Shown here in pieces: positions 32,226 to 43,500 of a stretch of 64,000 nucleotides of DNA. The stretch covers positions 1 through 64,000 of the forward strand of contig JAADVB010000060.1 of the NCBI GenBank assembly GCA_023334545.1. The letters run 5' to 3'. The notes beneath the pieces were generated by a model. That model was not told where the DNA came from. It saw only the letters and a program-made list of their open reading frames with translations, and made no database searches. Every line of letters starts with the position of its first letter. The stretch's first letter is position 1. The translations under genes were made by a program, and so were the position numbers. Source of the stretch: Salisapilia sapeloensis. Taxonomy: Eukaryota; Oomycota; Peronosporomycetes; Peronosporales; Salisapiliaceae.

Positions 32226-32725
32226 GACGTGTCTTGTGGACTTTTCACGTCCGATGTAGCCAACTCCAAGGACGATGGAAATACAGTCTTCCTTTTCTTT
32301 TCTACTTGGCACAAGCTCACATAGTCATGAGGTCAGATCTATCCGTACTTGTCGCCACTTGTACAGGGGAGAATCGTATGAGGAATCGCATGCGACCTTT
32401 CCACTACCAGCTTGCATTTAGACTTGATTTCACTATGGTTTCCTCTACCGCACGTCGCTATTCTTAAACCACGCCGTCGGTTCATCTCTAGAGAAGTAGA
32501 CGTGCTTGTAAAGGCAGAAGCATACGTCTATTCAGTCTTGGTCTATCTTGTTCCTTGTATCACTTGTCTAGTGCAAGGGTAGACTTGTCTTCGATATCGG
32601 CACAAGTATTCTTTCGTTCTTCCTAGATCCTAGTTATCCGGTAGAGAGTACCTGCTACTGGTCATTTTCTCCTTGTCGATCAAGTTTAAGGCCATTTTCC
32701 AAGTGCCGATTGAGAACAAGGTCGG
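32226..32725. other. Intergenic, promoter side of the EF-hand giant gene
   Basis: 500 bp with no supported gene. It contains short pyrimidine-rich runs (for example 32662-32680) before the next start. Nothing else recognised. Confidence 0.4.
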
Positions 32726-35700
32726 ATGGGCGACGAAAGTGAGTACACGCCATCGAAGACGACGGCCAATGTCATTGAAATCCCGTACACGACGCCACAG
32801 CATTCACTTGCGATGCAATCGAGACGGGCACCGGCCGTTCGTCAAGCTCTCGTTGCTTCCAATTGTACGTCTATCGTTTGATTTTCTTTAATGTCTACTT
32901 TGGTCATTAACATGTCTTGTGTCTAGTGGTCAATTGCACCGTCGAGAGCTGGATGACTGCGATCGATGAGAATGCAGGCAAGTGGGAGGAAGGGGAGAGT
33001 GCAGTGGATAAGGAGGTCTTCATAAGCACATTACGCCTTCTCCCAACACTTCGGACGGGAGAAGCGTTCCAACCGGTGGAAGAGACCCTCGATCGGATCT
33101 ACCAGTCCTTCCTCACGGCTGACCGAGGTGACCGCTATCAGCTCGCCATTGCCTGTCTCCCGCTATTACATGGTTCTATGCGAAAGAAAGTAAGAGCTGC
33201 GTTACGACTATGTCTACAGAGTTCCGACGAGAACTCGGAAGCAGACAGTCGCGTCGCAGCAAGTGCCTTGACGACAGCACTCACGGATCTTTTGCTATCG
33301 ATAACTGCCATCTTTGACCTCGAATCATCTAACGTCACGGAAGAAGAGGAAGAGTCGAAGAGTACGGAAGAAGACTTGTCCAAGCCAGCTGCAGACGTCA
33401 TTGCCGAATGCGTGCAAGAAGTTGTGGAGCAATTGTATCGCGATAATGAGCTCGAGCCGGACGCGACGGCAGATTTTGAAGAACACGTATGGCCGTGGAT
33501 GGAAAAGAATGAAGCGAGTGCGATTCCGTGGTTGAAACTCGTAGACCATTCCAAGTGGCCGATGACGAGAAGGTTTACGAAACCAGCATCCAAGGCATCG
33601 AATGCATCTCCCCCACCTTCATCTCATGAAGATGAGAATGGAGAAGAGGAGGAAGGAGAACAAGCAGGATTGAGTTTCCAGTTCTCCAGTGTCGAAGGAG
33701 GAGACGTTAGCATCGGTCCAGAACAAGCGGATATTCTCTATGACTTGCTCCTCCAGTCGGCCTTAACAAAGCTGACGCCTATGACGATGTACGAGACATT
33801 CGTGTGCCACACGGACGACGGATTGTTGGAAGCGGATACGTTCATCGATGCTGTCGAAGAGCTCATTAGCATGACCGGCGTGCCGCATTTGATCCATGAC
33901 AATACTTTTTTGGATATTATCATTGAGATCTTCCGTAGCTACTTGACGAAAGACGGTGTCAAAGTCGATGCGTATGAAGTTGCAGCTGGCTTTAGTCTCT
34001 TTGCATGGGGCTCAAAAAGTGACAAGCTCGGTGCAGCATTCCATTACTTTGATGCCGAAAGCAAAGGTCATTTAGACCGAGCACAGTTCTGGCGTTTCCT
34101 TCGATCCGTCCTGATTATGCTCCTCTACTTGTCTCCACCGGATGAAGCTGCTGTGAGTACGTACGGTTCGATCGTGGAGCTCGTGGATACAGGTGAAGAG
34201 GATATCATGAACATTGTCATGTGTGAATTGGAAGATGAAGAAGATGAAGCTGAGAATGAAGATGCAGGAAAGGACAAGGAGGCACTAGAACCGATGCATG
34301 AATTTGCTTTTGAAGACTTTGGAGAGTGGTATAATGCCGGTGGTTTCACGGCCATGAGCTGGTTGGAGTTGTTGGATTTACGCAAGTGGATCTTTGTCAC
34401 ACCGGACTTTGATGTCGATGGACTTGATGTCCAAGCAGTCGACCCGGCAGTTGCTAGCACGAGGTATTATACCATGAACAACATCCAAGTGGATGTAGAT
34501 GCCGAGAGTGAGACGAATAGCTTTACGGCTGGTGACAATACGTTCACGTACGGTCACGTGATTAAAGAGATGGACGATGAAGATGATTTGGAGAGTAGTG
34601 ACACGAGCTCCAAAGTGCGAGAGAAAGCAGGCTTGTCACATAGTTCATCTAGTGCGAATCTGTCTCGAGCAGGCAGTAACGTCGGCAGTACGATGCCTGC
34701 TATCGTCTTGAAGAACGAGATCGTCCTCGAGTTTGATCTTCCGTTCGATACGACTGACGACTCAGTGTCTGAACTCCCGTTGACGACGCTTAGCTTTGAT
34801 AATGGCGACTTGATCGTGTATAGTGAACTCCAGCGTGTGACGAGACTACGACAGGTTGAGCTCTTCCGTCTCTACGATACGTTCGATCCGTACATGGCGC
34901 CTGGAGCTCCTCCTTATATCGACAAGAGTACCTTTAACACGTGCATTAGCAAGTTGCTACCGAGAGATGTGTCTCCAGGTGTCGCGAAAGCATTTTCGGT
35001 GCATGCGAATACGAGGATTCCGCCTCGAACAGTCGGACGAGGAGAGGATGACAAGATGGTGGCAGATACACTCACACGTCTTTTCTTTGCGTTCAATCGT
35101 GGAGGTATGGGTCAGATTGATCTCGTCGAGTTCCTATCGGCATTCACGATGTTCTGTGCTGGATCAAAGAGCGAGAAACTTGCGTTTGCGTATCGATTGT
35201 TTGATAATGATCGAGATGGATGCTTAAGTCTTCGTGAGATGTGGAAGTACTTGCGATCGTTCTTGACCATGATGCTTGCACTCGGGAACGGATCCGATCT
35301 GTCGGCAGAAGCCATTGCTAGTGTCGCGGATACGACGTCTATCGGTATCACGAACGCTATCTTTATCGACTTGCAGAAGAACACGGGTAGGTCTTCTGGT
35401 GACGGCAACGGTCGTCGTCACCCGAGGTCTTTATCCGACGATGGATTGGACCAGTCGGATGGCAACAGTGGTGTCGTATCGTTCGAAGAGTTTGCTCGAT
35501 GGTACTCGACGGATGGATTTAATATCATCGCGTGGGTCGAACTCTTGGACTCGAAGAAATGGCCAGAAGTGGATCCACAAGTCTCGGACGTCATTCTCAA
35601 GTACATTTGGCGTCAGCAACAAGCGATTGCCAATGCTGCACAACGAACTTCGGATCCAGAATCTACTTCATCAAACGATACAGTGTCTTCGAATGAAAGT

Positions 35701-38700
35701 GGACGTCGCGAACGTAATTCTTCTTTAGATAATTCATATCCCGAGACCGTACGGAGTAACTTGGAGGATAATGAGACTGGCGTGGAGCACCTTGCGCCAT
35801 CCTCTCAGCGTCTATCGAGCTCAGCTAAAGACTTGTCGTCTGTAGCACTCCAATTCCAACTCACGAGTTATGATAATATGGTCCTTCGCATTCGTCTAAA
35901 AGACGTTGCGATCGTCTACACGATCTCGGAACGCATGAACTTTAGTGCCATGTCGATTAATAAGCTAAAGAAATTACTGGACGAACATGCGCATGGACGG
36001 ATGCTGACCAAGACTGGCTTCCTACGTGCTATGCGGCAGATGGTGCCTCGAGAGGAACTCACAAACGACGATCAAGAGTTCCTATCCTTCCATCTCATGC
36101 GTGTCTTTACCTTATTCGAGAGCGAGACATTGCTTGAAGAAGAGGAGGAAGACGGGCAGCGACAGGTGAACTCGATGGCGAGTTCGAATGGTATGTCTAC
36201 GGTACAGAAGCTGCTGCTTACGACAGGGTTGAGTATCTTTTGCGGAACAACTAAGAGTGCCAAGCTCAGTGCACTCTTTAAGCTCTTCGATCCCCAACGC
36301 AGTGGCTTTGTCTCCCGTCGTCAACTGTTTGAAATGCTCAAAAGTATTCTCGTTGTCCTCTTCGCCTTCTCTAGCTACAGTGCCTCCAAGACCCATAGTA
36401 ACGACACGAGTACGTCGAACTCTTGGAGCACGAACTCGGCGGCAGAGAAAGCGGCAGGTGCAGTAGTATCGAAATTGTTTTCCGAAGCTCGATCGAAACA
36501 CTCGGATGCCGTGAGTCTATCGGAGTTTGCTTCGTGGTATGCTGCAGGTGGGTACATGGATTGTCCGTGGCTTGAACTTCTCGACTTGTCCAAGTGGCCG
36601 GCAAAAGAAGCGTTTGAAGCGAGTAAACGGGAGAAGCCTCTCATGTATGCGTTTGAAATGGCGGATGAAGGGAGTATTCTTAACTTTACAGAGCATGATA
36701 TTGCCAACTACTTGTCTGTCGTGACGTCCACCAAGCTCCGAGAGCTTAGTGTCAACAAGGTGTACGATGCTCTATTAGCCTACGCGACTCCGTCTCCAGA
36801 AGAAGTACGAAAGAGGTCGATGGCAGAAGATCCGAGTGCCTCTGGACTTAGCCAAGCCTACTCGTATGCTGCAGTTGAAGAGGATGAAGGTGCTTACCTC
36901 GAGATCACGCGTAGTAACTTTTACGCTTGCATTCGTAGTCTCGTGCCGAAGCAGCATATGCCAGAGAAGTCTCAGAAAGCAGCATCGAAGCTCTTGACGC
37001 GACTCTTTAATGTGTTTGATCGGAAAGGAGCTGGGAGAGTGAATGCATTGGAGCTTGCGTGTGGCATGAGTATCGTCGGTAAAGGCTCCAAGAGTCAGAA
37101 ACTGTCCATGGCGTTTGACTTTATCATGCGCATGCGACAGCAACGACGTCGTACGCTCGGTCAGTTTACGACAAACCTCGGTGGTGTCGATAGCACGGCA
37201 CCTGGCGTCCAGAGCAGTACGAATACAGGTACAGCCACAGGATTTGGTTTCCCCGTCACGAATGGACTTGTGGCGAGTAGTAACTACGCGACAGCCACAC
37301 GTCGAACGAATGCGCAGAATGACGACATGAATGCACTTCCTCACTCGGTGCTCTTCATCTACCTCCGTTCCTTCCTCCTAGCTCTTATGGCACTAAGTGA
37401 CGGAACGTATCGTCTTGGTCTGGAAAAGATTTACGTCGAAGCAGATGACTTTATTGAAGAAGCGATGGGGGATTTAATGACCGACGTGACTAATCAAGGT
37501 CCGAATAACCCACCGACGAGTTCTAGTAACCTCGCTGGATTTGGAAGTGCGCGATCACGTGTCCAAGTCACATTTGAACAGTTTGGCGAGTGGTACAATA
37601 ACGGAGGTTTCCAACTCATTTCCTGGGTCGAGCTCTTGGACGTCGAGAAGTGGGCACAAGAAGCTCAGATGGACCAGACGAACTCGACGGCAAGTGCTGC
37701 GCCACCGACGGCAGGGAGTGTCTATAGCAGACACATGCCGGTGATGGGATCTCAGCGGACGAACATGAGTGTCACGGCGTCTACCCAAGCGATTGAACCA
37801 CTTAAGACAACTTCGTACAGGAGTAAACAGCCGAGTACACGTCGGAAGCAAGTGCGACGTAGTGACATTGTGCTTGCGCCGAAGGAAGGTGAAGGTGGAC
37901 ATGAGTCGGAAAGCGACGGGCATAGAACCAAGGAGCGTCGAGAGTCTCTGGATGATATGGGACTTAATACGGAAGGTCCGGTGATGGTCTTCGCCATTGC
38001 ACCGGATGCTGCAGAGCTCCAGTTCTTCCATGAAGACATCAATCGCCTACGTGTCTTCATGGCGCACACGCAGCTGCATAACATTTCTGCTTTGCATCTT
38101 AGTGGTGCGTTGAGTCAAGCTCTGGACGTTGATGTGAGCAGCTCTGCGCTTTCTCTTGCGCCCGTAGGTACCTTTATGGATGCTGTGGAGCAATTGTGTG
38201 CTGCCAGCAGTGAGACGGGATACCTCACGAATGAATCAGAGGATCTACTCCAGTCTCTCCTTGCTGTCTTTGCACGTGAATCAGGTGAAGAGGAGGAAGA
38301 TGATCAAGTGGATGTCGTCAGTGCCATTTGTGGTCTCATGGTCATCTGCAGCGGCACGATAATCGAGAAACTGAAGTGCGGTGCACAGATGCTGGAAGAT
38401 GATTTGGACGAGAACGCTGTGATTGTGAAGATGGGGACACTTCGAGCGTTGCTAAGTAGCTTCTTGATGGCGTTCTACGGCATTAGCAGCTCGCTAAGTC
38501 CTGAGATTGTACGTTCCTCGGCTGATTTAGGCGCGAGAGATGTCTTACAAGCGTTTGAGAATGTCGAATCCCCATCGTCTTCTACGGACATGGCGACGTT
38601 TGAAGAGGACGTGAAGCCTGCGATGGACGATGCAGACTGGCAGCGCAAGATTTCGCTAAAGGAGTTTAGCGATTGGTTTAGTGAAAGCGGGAACTACTCC

Positions 38701-38784
38701 CTTCCGTGGCTTGAGCTTGCTGAACTCGAACGTTGGCCACCGGCTATTAACGTCTGCGGCACGGATGTATCGACTGGTGTGTAG
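32726..38784 (+). CDS. Giant internally repeated EF-hand protein
   Basis: Two exons, 32726-32864 and 32927-38784 (62-nt intron), 1998 residues. The big exon has no ATG at its start, and joining gives a clean frame from ATG 32726. The protein is built of about six divergent modules. Each has a G-x-K-S-x-K-L helix, an EF-hand-like loop, a helix ending LRSFL or similar, then an F-x-x-F-x-x-WY-x-x-GGF segment closing with W-x-E-L-L-D-x-x-KW (near residues 236, 525, 917, 1261, 1613 and 1974). Only the second full module has a canonical calcium loop (DNDRDGCLSLRE); the others have lost ligands. Linkers are acidic and Ser-rich. No membrane span. Probably a cytosolic calcium-responsive scaffold. The family is not known to me. 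Confidence 0.8.
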
Positions 38785-38971
38785 TGCATACGCTTGGACA
38801 CTTTTTAGGTTAATGCTTTTGATTTCAAAAAAAACTATTTCATTCATTTCATCCTACTCGTGTATCCGGAACGACAAACGGAACGTGTATTCGGTACTTG
38901 CGAGAGTCTTTGGCAGTCTGCAAAATAATAGCTTCAAAAGCGACCGCCAAGAGATGCGGAACGTCTCGAGT

Positions 38972-40063
38972 CTACAGATCGTACGATGTACTTGGACGCG
39001 AATACTTGTCGTTACTGCCAGTCGTACTGATCGCGTGCAATTGTTGCAGGTCGGAGTCACGATGCGGCTGGACACCTTGCTGCGTTGAATTACGCGCGGT
39101 TTGTGTAGTGGAATAAAATGCTGTACTTCCCTGGTCTGGTGTCTTGTCGAGCGTTGATTTCTGATCGTTCGGCGGTTCCAGCACGGCGACGGCACTCCCT
39201 CCAGCCTCATCTTCTTCCTCCTGCTTTCGTTTCTTCTCTTGTTGTTTATTCCACAACGCACGTGCGGAGACTAGGATGGAGAAGAAGGCTGCGACTGCAC
39301 CAGCGATCGTGACTGCCCATTTCCATGGAGCCAGTGTGTCACAGGCAGGGGGGTTGGACCAATCGCTCACGCATACGCACTCGTCGTTAATAATGGAAGC
39401 ACGCTGGAGATTGCAGTCGGCGTTTTTATCTTTATGCTCGGATTCTGACTCGTCCTTGCTTTCCTCCTTCTTGTGTGTGGGAGCTGGGGGTGCGCTTTCT
39501 GAACACGTATCATCACCGTCGCCTTCGAGCACCTTGACCTTGACTTCCCCCGACGCGTGTCTGCATGTATCATTTCCCCATCCTCGCATGATGATGTTGC
39601 CAACATTCTTGGGGCAAATCATGAAGTAGTCATCCGCCGTCTTCGCCTTGGAGTCCTGAAGATTCGGTGTATCGGTTTTCTTCTGGTTCTTTCGGATCCT
39701 CAAGAACGTGACTTCTTTGACGTCTTGCCATTGGAACTTAAGCCATTGCCCCGTCTTGATCGTCGGGGTCGTTCCGTCCGAATCGAATTCGACGTCCGAG
39801 GAATAGTCTGGCTGCGAAAAGGTGCCGCAGTCAAAGCAGCAGAGTCCCCCACTTTGGCATTGGCTGAAGACAGTCGGGTCGAAGTCGATGGGTCCGCTGG
39901 CTTTCTGTGTTAGACATTTATCGCAGCACGGGCTATCACTCTTCGAGCTCGAGTCGAGTCGACGAATCCACTGTGTGTACGGGAATTGTTCCTGTGCGGC
40001 CACAGTGACTGTGATTGCACACGCCCATAATCCGAATAGAGTCAAGAATCGTGACGCTTTCAT
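38972..40063 (-). CDS. Type I membrane protein with Cys-rich ectodomain, unknown function
   Basis: 363 residues from ATG 40063 (the frame runs upstream only to a TTG). Signal peptide at residues 1-24, then an ectodomain with vicinal cysteines (PCCDKC, GLCCFDC), a beta-rich part, an acidic Lys/Glu linker, and a short EGF-like Cys segment (ECVCVSDWSNPPAC) just before one membrane span (core WAVTIAGAVAAFFSILVSA). The cytoplasmic tail of about 100 residues starts very basic and then becomes Ser/Thr/Gln-rich. The layout suggests a cell-surface receptor or adhesion protein without enzymatic domain. I do not recognise a homologue. Its stop is 188 bp from that of the convergent EF-hand gene. Confidence 0.7.
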   Translation of the reverse strand: MKASRFLTLFGLWACAITVTVAAQEQFPYTQWIRRLDSSSKSDSPCCDKCLTQKASGPIDFDPTVFSQCQSGGLCCFDCGTFSQPDYSSDVEFDSDGTTPTIKTGQWLKFQWQDVKEVTFLRIRKNQKKTDTPNLQDSKAKTADDYFMICPKNVGNIIMRGWGNDTCRHASGEVKVKVLEGDGDDTCSESAPPAPTHKKEESKDESESEHKDKNADCNLQRASIINDECVCVSDWSNPPACDTLAPWKWAVTIAGAVAAFFSILVSARALWNKQQEKKRKQEEEDEAGGSAVAVLEPPNDQKSTLDKTPDQGSTAFYSTTQTARNSTQQGVQPHRDSDLQQLHAISTTGSNDKYSRPSTSYDL

Positions 40064-40586
40064 TCTTCGTCTAAGTCGTTGCAATCTGAATCCGAAGTGT
40101 TAGAGAGGTAGCAAGGAGGCAAGCATTCAACGGACGCGCGCTGAGGAGTTGTGCGTCGCACTAGCGTTTGCTTCGAATCGATCGTTACGTAGGTGATTGG
40201 TCCTCAAACCGGCTTGCGCCCCCACTTCTTAGGATTTAACTATGCGACAGGAGGCGTGTCGTCCCTACATCATGTCGTCGATCGTACAGCTTGGCCAAAC
40301 CTACCACTGTCCCGCTCGATGGATGTAAAATCTAAGAGGAGTCTACTGGCGCTACAAGACGATCTTGTCTGCAAGATGACGGACAGACAACACGGACACT
40401 TGTCTACTTCGTGTAACTAGAACTCGTAGACAAAGAAGCTCTGAATTAGATGTGGTATAGAGTGGTCAAGCTTAATCGATCTCTGCGCATACAACAACAA
40501 GAAAAAATATCCATTAGGCGTGCGTAAATCGTGTTTTGTATAAAAATCGATCAACTAAGCTGCGCATCGGATCGGATAAAAAAGCT
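40064..40586. other. Intergenic, nothing recognised
   Basis: 523 bp between two minus-strand genes: the promoter side of the Cys-rich membrane protein and the 3' side of the glucan synthase fusion. The open frame at 40193-40420 begins at a GTG and has no protein features. Confidence 0.4.
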
Positions 40587-43500
40587 TTACATTCGCCAGA
40601 CGCGGCTGTTGGTCTCGGCCTCGAGCTCCGAGTCCGGAAATTGACGCGATTGCAATAACGATTGAGATCGAGGCTGATTCGCAGGATACGAGATCTGCTC
40701 CTGGAACAGATTGTCCGGCAGATTCTCCAGCTCTTCGATCATCGTGCCTTCATATAACGAATCTTCCTGAGCTGGCATCGTCGGTCTCGTGCGCACTTCA
40801 CTAGTCTGCTGCGGTCCATCCTGATATGTCGCCGAGTTCCGATTAAACGTCTGCGAGTAGTGCCACTCTTGTTCCGTCTGCCTATCACTCGTTGGCGTCG
40901 TGCTCCGATTGTAAGGCGTCGAAGTAGCGTCTGTGCTCAAGCTAAACTGGCTGCTACCACTGTGGGAATGGTGCAGTTCAGGAGGTAGACGCTGACCTTG
41001 CGTGTTGGGTGTAAACGCATTCACAGCTCGAGAGTTCATGATCGCCTGCATGATCCGACGACGTCGTTGCTGGTCCATCTTACCACCACCTGATGCTTTC
41101 GGACCGTCTTCTCCAGCCTCTGCTCTCTGTCGAGCTTCTGCCGCCTCGCGTTCCTTCTGTCGACGCTTCTCTCCCTTGAGTTGAATCGCTCCTTGCTTCG
41201 TACTGGCACAGTAGAGGAAGAGGACGACCGTGAGTGCCATGCAGCAGACGCAGAAGACGAACATGGTGGCTGCGAGAGACGGAGATAAGAAGTAGACGAG
41301 TCCCTGGACAACGTACGAGACGCAGAGTGAGATGCAGAAAAAGAGCGTACGTCGACGCATCGGGAACATCTCGAGAGCCGATAGATTTGACACGTTCAAG
41401 AGACTCAGACCAGACACGACGTAGATCATGACAGCGATCACCTGCACGGACGCATCAGACTTGCCACCCGTCGCAGCGTCTGCGATACCAGCAATAAGCG
41501 ACGCCAGCGCCAGAAACGGCGTAAAGTCCTTGAGGAGTGTCTTGCGCCTGACATTGTCGACCAAGATGCTACCGAACGCTAGACCAAAGCCGCAGCTCAT
41601 ACCAAAGTACATGGGCCAACGGTTGGTAAACGTCCCTTTTTCATCTCCGTCTTCATCTTCCTTCTCGACGGACAGACGTGGGAGCATGGCTTGTGATAAG
41701 AAGAGTCCGAACATGGCTTGCAGACAGATGGTGAAGGCGATGCGGAACGTCATGTTGACGTCCTCGATCTTACCTGTCATCTCGTCTTGCACAGCCTTGA
41801 TATCCGCATCAACTTTCTGTCGCCTACGCAATGTTACGAAGGATTCTCGAGCTGGCTCCGGTTTACCTCGAGCAATGAGCCAGACGGGGCTCTCGGGTAG
41901 GAACCAGAGCGCGACGAAGAGCACGAAGAGCATAGGTGCGACGACGTAGATCGGCTGGAGACACCACGTGTACTGGGGTTTGTTGCTAAACTGTTCCGAC
42001 ATAGAAGTGATATCTGAGCTCGCTTGCATCGAGTTATGGACGAGGTATCCCATCATGGCACCTAAGAGGAAGATCCCGACGCTCTTTCCTCGCCATCCTT
42101 TCGTACAGATCTCAAACGCCCACAGCAGATAGTTCATGAACACCATGGCACTACCGGCATTCGCTAGAGCAATCGATGCTGTGATGACACCAGTGCTCGG
42201 TGTGAAGTTAAGTCCGAGGGAGACGGCGATAAGTATGGCACCAATGCAAATATTCCACTTGCGACCAAGGAGTTTTCCGAGACCGTAGCTGATAGCAATC
42301 GCCAATATGGATGCGACGGCACCAATGAGCTTGGCATATCCGTTGCTCATAAAGTCCAGATAGTTCTTCCCGTCATTTGCAAATGTCTCCGTGACAAAGT
42401 AATAGAAGCTCTTGTTGATAAAGTTGTCACTCGGATCATTTACATAGCCAAGTCCCATTAGGAAACTTTTCATGAAGCCAAAGATGAAGCCGACGAGGAG
42501 ACCCATGAGGATCGCTAGAGAGGCAGCAACTTCCGAACCAGAACTCAATGCACGAGAGAAACCGCCATTGTACATCATACGTGTCTGGAGGATGCGCATG
42601 AACGGGAGTAGGGAGAGAATGAAGAGTGGGAGGACGAGGAAGACACTGACGATGATGTCCATGAGGAAACCAAGAGACGAGATCGGACGCCAGTGCGCGA
42701 CCTTGAAGCCGTAGACGCCGTGCATGGCGACACCATACTGGCAAATGGTGTTGAGGCCGAGGATGATGCACACGGTGAGCGTCACTGCCTTGAGCATGGA
42801 CCATCCGGCGATGAGGCAGATGATCAAGGGAAGGAGCGTGAGGCCAGAGAGCGTGCCGACCATGTACACGATGCCACGGATCATGAGCAGTTTGGACTTT
42901 TGGCGACTGCCCATGGTCATGCTCACCATGCGATTGCCAAACCAGAGCATGAACCACGCACCGAGGATCATGGGCACTAAGAGACCGAGCCATCCTAAGG
43001 AGAATTGTGTCGTGAAGACATAATACATGGCAATGGGGAATCGAAGTTCACGCAGACAGTATGTGAGTCTACCCATGCCTCCGAGGTTGGCATTCAAGTC
43101 CACATCTTCCTTCCACCATTCAATCCATCCGTCTTTCGGGACAGGAATCGTGTGTGCCGTGGCAGGAGCTTCATCCTGTGCGACTTCATCTTCATTTCGC
43201 ACACGCATCATCCAGGCAAACCAGTTGGAGATATCGATATTCGTCTTTGCGAGTACGAGACCGTCGGTATTGAAGATGAAAGGCGCCATGAGCCAGCACG
43301 AGCCAAGCAGCAGGACTGCAAAGGATGCTAATCCAAAGCTCTGTCCACCAGATGATCCATAAGCAGCCAAGTTGGTGATGTTCTCCGGCACTTTCTCCGG
43401 TTCATCTTTACAGTCAAAGTCGGCGTTTTCACAAAAGTCATCGAGAGCATCGACACCGAGGGAAAAGTTGGCGTAAAGACCATAGAGACCCATGATACCA

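Noticed and set aside
36775-37344. 189-codon antisense frame in the EF-hand giant and similar long shadows there
   Set aside because: Opposite-strand translation of a clearly repeated coding sequence; no independent support.
42436-42993. 185-codon frame on the glucan synthase strand in another phase
   Set aside because: His/Pro/Arg-rich frame-shadow of the transporter spans; the real frame is conserved.
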